Positions 13,384 to 17,626 of a DNA stretch of 17,626 nt are shown here, in pieces. Source of the DNA: Betaproteobacteria bacterium UBA931. Lineage in GTDB: Bacteria > Pseudomonadota > Gammaproteobacteria > Burkholderiales > Casimicrobiaceae. A program made the translations under genes and the position numbers. The notes under the pieces are model-generated. The model was not told where the DNA came from, made no database searches, and worked only from the letters and a program-made list of their open reading frames with translations. The stretch spans positions 10,029 through 27,654 of the forward strand of contig DBDN01000049.1 of assembly GCA_002293615.1 (NCBI GenBank), written 5' to 3'. Within the stretch, counting starts at the first letter, position 1; each line of letters opens with the position of its first letter.

Positions 13384-13418
13384 AAGTATCCCCGGATGTT
13401 CTTTATCCGGGGATACTT
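13384..13418 (+). terminator. Perfect 14-bp hairpin between ahpC and ahpF
   Basis: AAGTATCCCCGGAT (13384-13397) pairs without mismatch with ATCCGGGGATACTT (13405-13418) around a 7-nt loop. Only CCTTT follows, so termination is probably partial. A second hairpin, ACCATT/AATGGT with a TTTC loop (13426-13441), comes right after it and ends 15 nt before the ahpF start. The pair likely sets the ahpC:ahpF ratio by attenuation or by protecting the ahpC 3' end. Confidence 0.75.
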
Positions 13419-13456
13419 CCTTTGAACCATTTTTCAATGGTAAGCCGGAGACGTTT

Positions 13457-15022
13457 ATGCTAGACAATAACCTCAAAAACCAGCTCAAAGAATACCTGAC
13501 ATATCTGACACAACCGATTGAACTGGTTGCCGCGCTCGACGGCGGCAAAGCGGCGAGTGAAATGAAGGCGCTGCTTGAGGAAATAAGTTCCTTAAGCGAT
13601 AAAATCTCGGTCTCAACAGAAACCGATGCCGATGTACGCATACCGTCTTTTGCCATTGCCCGCTCCGGCGAAGAAGCGCGTATCCGTTTTGCCGGCATCC
13701 CGCTCGGCCATGAATTCACATCAATGGTATTGGCGCTTCTGCATACAGGCGGCCATCCCGCCAAAGCTGCTCAGAAAATCCAGGATCAGATTCGCGGCTT
13801 AACCGGAAAATTTCATTTTGAAACTTATTATTCGACCACTTGCCATAACTGCCCGGATGTCGTGCAGGCATTGAATCTGATGGCAACGCTTAATCCAAAT
13901 ATCTCTCATACTGCCGTTGACGGCGCGTTGTTTCAAAGTGAAATTGATGCCCGTGAAATCATGGGGGTTCCCGCCGTTTTTCTCAATGGGCAACCGTTTG
14001 GCCAGGGACGCATGGAATTGGTGCAGATCGTCAACCGCCTTGACACTGACAACGATGCGCGAACAATAGCCGCATTAAATAAAAAAGCGCCGTTCGACGT
14101 GTTGATTGTCGGCGGTGGTCCGGCAGGCGCAACCGCGGCAATTTACGCAGCGCGTAAAGGCATCCGTACCGGCGTGGTCGCCGAGCGTTTTGGCGGACAG
14201 GTGCTCGATACCGTTGATATCGAAAACTTTACCTCGGTACCCAAAACGGAAGGCGCAAGACTCGCTGCTGATATGGATCGGCATGTACGCCATTATGATG
14301 TTGATATCATGAGCCTGCAAAAAGTAAAAAAACTAGTGCCTGGCGAAAACCTGCACGAACTGCATCTTGAAAACGGTGCTGTACTTAAATCAAAAGCCAT
14401 TATTCTGGCCACTGGCGCACGTTGGCGTTCGATGAATGTTCCCGGTGAAAATGAATATCGTACCAAAGGCGTAACTTACTGCCCGCACTGCGACGGCCCA
14501 CTATTCAAAAGGAAACGTGTGGCGGTTATCGGCGGCGGTAATTCCGGCGTTGAAGCCGCGATTGATCTTGCCGGCGTTGTCGCCCACGTCACATTGGTCG
14601 AGTTTTTACCGGAAATGCGTGCCGACCGGGTATTGCAAGACAAACTGCGCAGCTTGCCAAACGTCGATATTATTCTCCATGCACAAACCACGGAAGTTGT
14701 CGGGAAAGACGGCAAAGTAACCGGCCTGAATTATAAGAATCGCGCAACCGAAGAAATGCATTTTTTGCCATTGGAGGGTATTTTCGTCCAGATCGGCCTG
14801 TTGCCCAATACCGACTGGCTCAAAGATACATTGGATTTAACTCCGACGGGCGAAATCATCATTGACGCGTATGGCAAAACCAGCATTCCCGGCATATTCG
14901 CTGCAGGTGATTGCTCAAGCGTACCTTATAAACAAATTATTATCGCTTCTGGCGAGGGCGCAAAAGCAACGCTCTCGGCGTTTGATTATTTGATTCGAGC
15001 GTCTTCTCCGATGCCGTCGTAA
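13457..15022 (+). CDS. ahpF: Alkyl hydroperoxide reductase, NADH-dependent flavoprotein subunit
   Basis: This 521-residue flavoprotein re-reduces AhpC using NADH. The N-terminal tandem thioredoxin-fold domain carries TTCHNCPD with Cys129 and Cys132, the same positions as in E. coli. The FAD motif is LIVGGGPAGATAAIYAARKG (about 216-235). The second redox pair is Cys342/Cys345 in GVTYCPHCDGPLFK, directly followed by the NADH site VAVIGGGNSGVEAAIDLAG. The C-terminal FAD segment is GIFAAGDCSSVPYKQIIIA. All electron-transfer cysteines are present, so it should be functional. The ATG at 13457 has GGAG (13446-13449) 7 nt upstream. A terminator follows directly after the stop. Confidence 0.98.
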   Translation: MLDNNLKNQLKEYLTYLTQPIELVAALDGGKAASEMKALLEEISSLSDKISVSTETDADVRIPSFAIARSGEEARIRFAGIPLGHEFTSMVLALLHTGGHPAKAAQKIQDQIRGLTGKFHFETYYSTTCHNCPDVVQALNLMATLNPNISHTAVDGALFQSEIDAREIMGVPAVFLNGQPFGQGRMELVQIVNRLDTDNDARTIAALNKKAPFDVLIVGGGPAGATAAIYAARKGIRTGVVAERFGGQVLDTVDIENFTSVPKTEGARLAADMDRHVRHYDVDIMSLQKVKKLVPGENLHELHLENGAVLKSKAIILATGARWRSMNVPGENEYRTKGVTYCPHCDGPLFKRKRVAVIGGGNSGVEAAIDLAGVVAHVTLVEFLPEMRADRVLQDKLRSLPNVDIILHAQTTEVVGKDGKVTGLNYKNRATEEMHFLPLEGIFVQIGLLPNTDWLKDTLDLTPTGEIIIDAYGKTSIPGIFAAGDCSSVPYKQIIIASGEGAKATLSAFDYLIRASSPMPS

Positions 15023-15055
15023 AGTGTTTTTAAAATAAACGCTTTCTTTTTTATT
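15023..15055 (+). terminator. Rho-independent terminator of ahpCF
   Basis: AGTGTTT (15023-15029) pairs with AAACGCT (15037-15043), seven pairs with one G-U, followed by TTCTTTTTTATT. It begins immediately after the ahpF stop codon. Confidence 0.75.
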
Positions 15056-15471
15056 GCTGCTTATCGGCAATTTCGTATTGCTTTATCCGAATAACAGTAC
15101 GATGGCGTTGCCCATGGAAAGCGCATTGTTGATGTTGATGCCGCCATTATTTGCGGCAGCATGATCAGCGTTCTAGCTATGGCATCGCGACAAAGTACTG
15201 TCGCGGGTATCGTTCTAGACCATCGTATATCAAAATAGCAACCCTCTTCGCCACCCTCTATCACCAGATAGCAAACTTAAAAAAGAACAAATATCTGATC
15301 CTTTTTATTAAAGGATGGCTCCTCATACCTCCCAATCACGTAACATTCATGATTGACTTGCCGTTTCCCCGTTGTTTTCCCGAAAAAAAACAAGTATCTT
15401 AGAAAAACTCCCGTCGTATTGTTAATTAACGGCCTACGCCGGACGAACACCTATTTACCTTTTACTATCTG
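15056..15471. other. Gene-free gap between ahpF and ppk1 with several small hairpins
   Basis: No convincing gene is seen on either strand in about 416 bp. Hairpins found by eye are TGCCGC/GCGGCA (15139-15158), CGCGACA/TGTCGCG with a 6-nt loop (15186-15205), CTATC/GATAG with an ACCA loop (15258-15271) and ATCCTTT/AAAGGAT (15298-15316). The octamer CGTTCTAG occurs twice (15169-15176 and 15211-15218), flanking the second hairpin. A minus-strand frame at 15172-15083 has protein-like codon use but no start codon at its beginning. The right end holds the likely ppk1 promoter. It may contain a small RNA, a decayed gene or only leader sequence. Confidence 0.5.
15372..15400 (+). promoter_or_regulatory. 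Candidate ppk1 promoter
   Basis: TTGTTT (15372-15377) and TATCTT (15395-15400) are spaced by 17 bp, giving a leader of about 65 nt. The 10-bp palindrome GTTAATTAAC (15421-15430) lies just downstream of the predicted start and could be an operator. No Pho box was recognised. Confidence 0.4.
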
Positions 15472-17571
15472 ATGACCAACATTTCCCCGCCCAGAAAAAA
15501 TCTTCCGATCGACCGCAATCTTTCTTTATTGGAGTTCAACCGCCGCGTTCTGGCTCTGGCGCAAGAGCCATCGATGCCGTTACTTGAACGGTTGCGTTAT
15601 TTGTGCATTCTCGGCAGTAATCTTGATGAAATGTTCGAGCTTCGTGTCGGTTGGCTGAAAGACGCGGCACTTTTGCGTAAGCCGCCCTCCGGGAAAACAC
15701 TGACGCAATTGCGTGAGACTTTAAGGCAGTTTAATGAAAATGCGCATCAAATGGTGCGCGAGCAATATGAAACGCTCAATAAAAAGATATTGCCGGAGTT
15801 GGCCCAGAAAAATATTCGCGTCTTGTTTCGCAATGAGCTGAGAAAAAAAGAATTGGATTGGGCCCGTGAATACTTTCACAACGAAGTTCGCCCATTGTTA
15901 TCGCCAATCGGGCTTGATCCGTCTCATCCTTTTCCGCAAGTCGCTACCAAATCATTGCATTTTATCGTTGAACTTTCTGGTAGAAATGCGTTTGGGCACG
16001 ACAACTCCATCGCCATCATCAAGGCGCCGCGCGTGCTGCCCAGAGTTATTAACATTCCCGAAGAAGTCAGCGGCACACGTTATCGCTTTTTATTGTTGTC
16101 ATCAATCATTCATATTCATTTCGACACGCTTTTCCCCGGGCGCGAAGTACTGACATATTCACAATTTCGCGTGACTCGCGACGCCGAGCTGGCGATGGAT
16201 GAAGATGAAGTCAAAAACCTGCGCCACGCTTTAAAAGGCGAACTGTCACAACGGCCTTACGGTACGCCACGCCGTCTTGAAGTGGTTGATGGCTGCCCCG
16301 ATCATCTGGCGCGTTTGTTGTTAAAACAATTTAACCTTACCGAGGACGATTTATATCGTTGCGATGGCCCCGTCAATATCACACGTTTTCACTGGCTGAT
16401 CGATCAGGTTAACGACGACTCGTTGAAATTCCCATCATTTCGCCCAAGCATTCCTCCGGAAATTGCCAATGCGCCGGATATTTATCATGCGCTCCGGGCT
16501 GGCGATATTCTTTTGCACCATCCTTACCAATCATTCGAGCCAGTCATTCATTTTTTGCAACATGCGGCCAACGATCCCGATGTGGTTGCAATTCGACAGA
16601 CTGTTTATCGTACCGGCGCCGTTTCCGCCATTATGGAAGCGTTGATTGCCGCCGCGCAACGCGGCAAAGAAGTTACCGTCGTCGTTGAGCTGATGGCGCG
16701 CTTCGATGAAGAGGCCAATATTAACTGGGCGGATCGTTTGGAGCGTGCCGGGGCACAAGTAATTTACGGCGTATTCGGTATGAAAACGCACGCCAAAATG
16801 GCGCTATTGATCCGTCGTGAAAACGATCCCACCAGTGGCAAAAAAAGGCTTGCGTACTACACCCATATCAGTACCGGAAATTATCATCCGAAAACCACGC
16901 GGCTTTATTCTGATTTCGGTCTGTTGACCGCCAATCAGGACATCGGGCGTGACGTTAACGAAGTATTCATGCACATCAGCAGCCTGTCACCAGCCGCAAG
17001 AATGCGGTGTCTGATACTTGCGCCGTTCGCTATGCATCGCAAGATATTGGCAATGATTCGCCGCGAAGAGATAAACGCGCGCAACGGCAAACCCGCCCGC
17101 ATTATCGCCAAAATGAATGCGTTACTTGAAGAGCGCATTATCAGCGCACTTTATCGGGCTTCGCAAGCAGGCGTGAAAATTGACCTGATCGTGCGCGGCG
17201 CGTGCGCCCTGCGTCCCAGTATCCCCGGCATTTCCGACAACATCAAGGTACGCTCCATCCTCGGGCGTTTTCTTGAACATCATCGTGTTTGGTATTTTGA
17301 AAACGACAATGATCCTGATGTCTGGTTATCTTCCGCCGACTGGATGGGGCGGAACCTTTTCCGCCGCATTGAAATCGCCTTTCCCATACTTGATCCGGCA
17401 ATTCGTACACGCGTTATTGAGGAAGGCTTACTTGGATATCTTGAGGACAACTGCAACGCTTGGGCTTTGCATCCCGATGGGCAATATGAAAAGGTCAAAC
17501 CAGGCGCAAACGATGCACCGGTTTCGTTCCAACAAGTATTGTTGAAGCGCTGGGGCCACGAAACCATGTAA
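15472..17571 (+). CDS. ppk: Polyphosphate kinase 1
   Basis: This 699-residue enzyme reversibly polymerises the ATP gamma-phosphate into inorganic polyphosphate, and is usually membrane-associated. The N-terminal domain shows RNLSLLEFNRRVLALA and YLCILGSNLDEMFELRVG. The catalytic core has AIRQTVYRTG, VTVVVELMARFDEEANINWA, and the two phospholipase-D-like histidines: His440 in MKTHAKMALL (the expected phosphorylated residue) and His465 in YTHISTGNYHPKTTRLYSD. The C-terminal domain has LIVRGACALRPSIPG and LSSADWMGRNLFRRIEIAFP. Length is normal and the gene is complete. The start at 15472 has no Shine-Dalgarno, but family homology begins about 13 residues in, so it is plausible. No ppx follows within the remaining 55 bp. 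Confidence 0.97.
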   Translation: MTNISPPRKNLPIDRNLSLLEFNRRVLALAQEPSMPLLERLRYLCILGSNLDEMFELRVGWLKDAALLRKPPSGKTLTQLRETLRQFNENAHQMVREQYETLNKKILPELAQKNIRVLFRNELRKKELDWAREYFHNEVRPLLSPIGLDPSHPFPQVATKSLHFIVELSGRNAFGHDNSIAIIKAPRVLPRVINIPEEVSGTRYRFLLLSSIIHIHFDTLFPGREVLTYSQFRVTRDAELAMDEDEVKNLRHALKGELSQRPYGTPRRLEVVDGCPDHLARLLLKQFNLTEDDLYRCDGPVNITRFHWLIDQVNDDSLKFPSFRPSIPPEIANAPDIYHALRAGDILLHHPYQSFEPVIHFLQHAANDPDVVAIRQTVYRTGAVSAIMEALIAAAQRGKEVTVVVELMARFDEEANINWADRLERAGAQVIYGVFGMKTHAKMALLIRRENDPTSGKKRLAYYTHISTGNYHPKTTRLYSDFGLLTANQDIGRDVNEVFMHISSLSPAARMRCLILAPFAMHRKILAMIRREEINARNGKPARIIAKMNALLEERIISALYRASQAGVKIDLIVRGACALRPSIPGISDNIKVRSILGRFLEHHRVWYFENDNDPDVWLSSADWMGRNLFRRIEIAFPILDPAIRTRVIEEGLLGYLEDNCNAWALHPDGQYEKVKPGANDAPVSFQQVLLKRWGHETM

Positions 17572-17626
17572 CGGAGCTACTTCTTTTATCGCATTTCTTT
17601 TTCTCAAAAAGCTACGCGACAAAAAG

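Noticed and set aside
15151..15402. 83-codon open frame on the plus strand in the ahpF-ppk1 gap
   Set aside because: No ribosome site, no recognisable motif, and a composition that looks like translated intergenic sequence.
17572..17626. Possible start of a further gene after ppk1
   Set aside because: Only 55 T-rich bases remain, with no start codon plus ribosome site; nothing can be supported.

Overview
The window looks like an ordinary chromosomal stretch of a proteobacterium, most likely a betaproteobacterium. The pointers are the CobD/CbiB-type membrane protein in its betaproteobacterial form, a periplasmic DUF4124-like gene straight after glnA, ADP-forming sucCD, a gcvT-gcvH pair, mtgA, ahpC-ahpF and ppk1. 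No insertion sequence, phage gene, CRISPR array, tRNA or rRNA was seen. The assignment rests on recognising protein families by eye, not on a database search.

Layout. On the minus strand at 1-1256 lie the 5' end of rarA and, upstream of it, a CobD/CbiB-like membrane protein. Divergent from them at 1332-3005 is an electron-transfer flavoprotein:ubiquinone oxidoreductase. A nitrogen block follows on the plus strand at 3169-6073: a PEBP-family protein, a small lipoprotein, glnA (glutamine synthetase I) and a secreted coiled-coil protein. Next come sucC-sucD (6220-8293), then a phosphosignalling pair of a PP2C phosphatase and an FHA-domain protein (8366-10259). gcvT-gcvH is convergent on the minus strand (10307-11794). 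mtgA is divergent from gcvT (11941-12657), followed by the peroxide-defence pair ahpC-ahpF (12802-15022). After a 449-bp gap comes ppk1 (15472-17571).

How the genes work together. ETF-QO feeds electrons from acyl-CoA and amine dehydrogenases into the quinone pool. SucCD is the substrate-level phosphorylation step of the TCA cycle. GcvT and GcvH belong to the glycine cleavage system, but gcvP is not next to them. AhpC/AhpF reduce peroxides with NADH, and Ppk1 makes polyphosphate, so the right end has a stress flavour. The PP2C and FHA proteins are the eraser and reader of Ser/Thr phosphorylation. No kinase (writer) is in the window.

The least ordinary signals are structural. There is a 24-bp perfect palindrome inside the 5' coding region of the PP2C gene. 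A 13-pair hairpin lies within the signal-peptide codons just after glnA. A perfect 14-bp hairpin separates ahpC from ahpF. The FHA protein carries a hexanucleotide repeat and a second, degenerate FHA-like domain. mtgA may be leaderless. The 15056-15471 gap contains several small hairpins and no recognisable gene. I did not find a clearly new multi-gene system; the PP2C/FHA pair is the best candidate for further attention.
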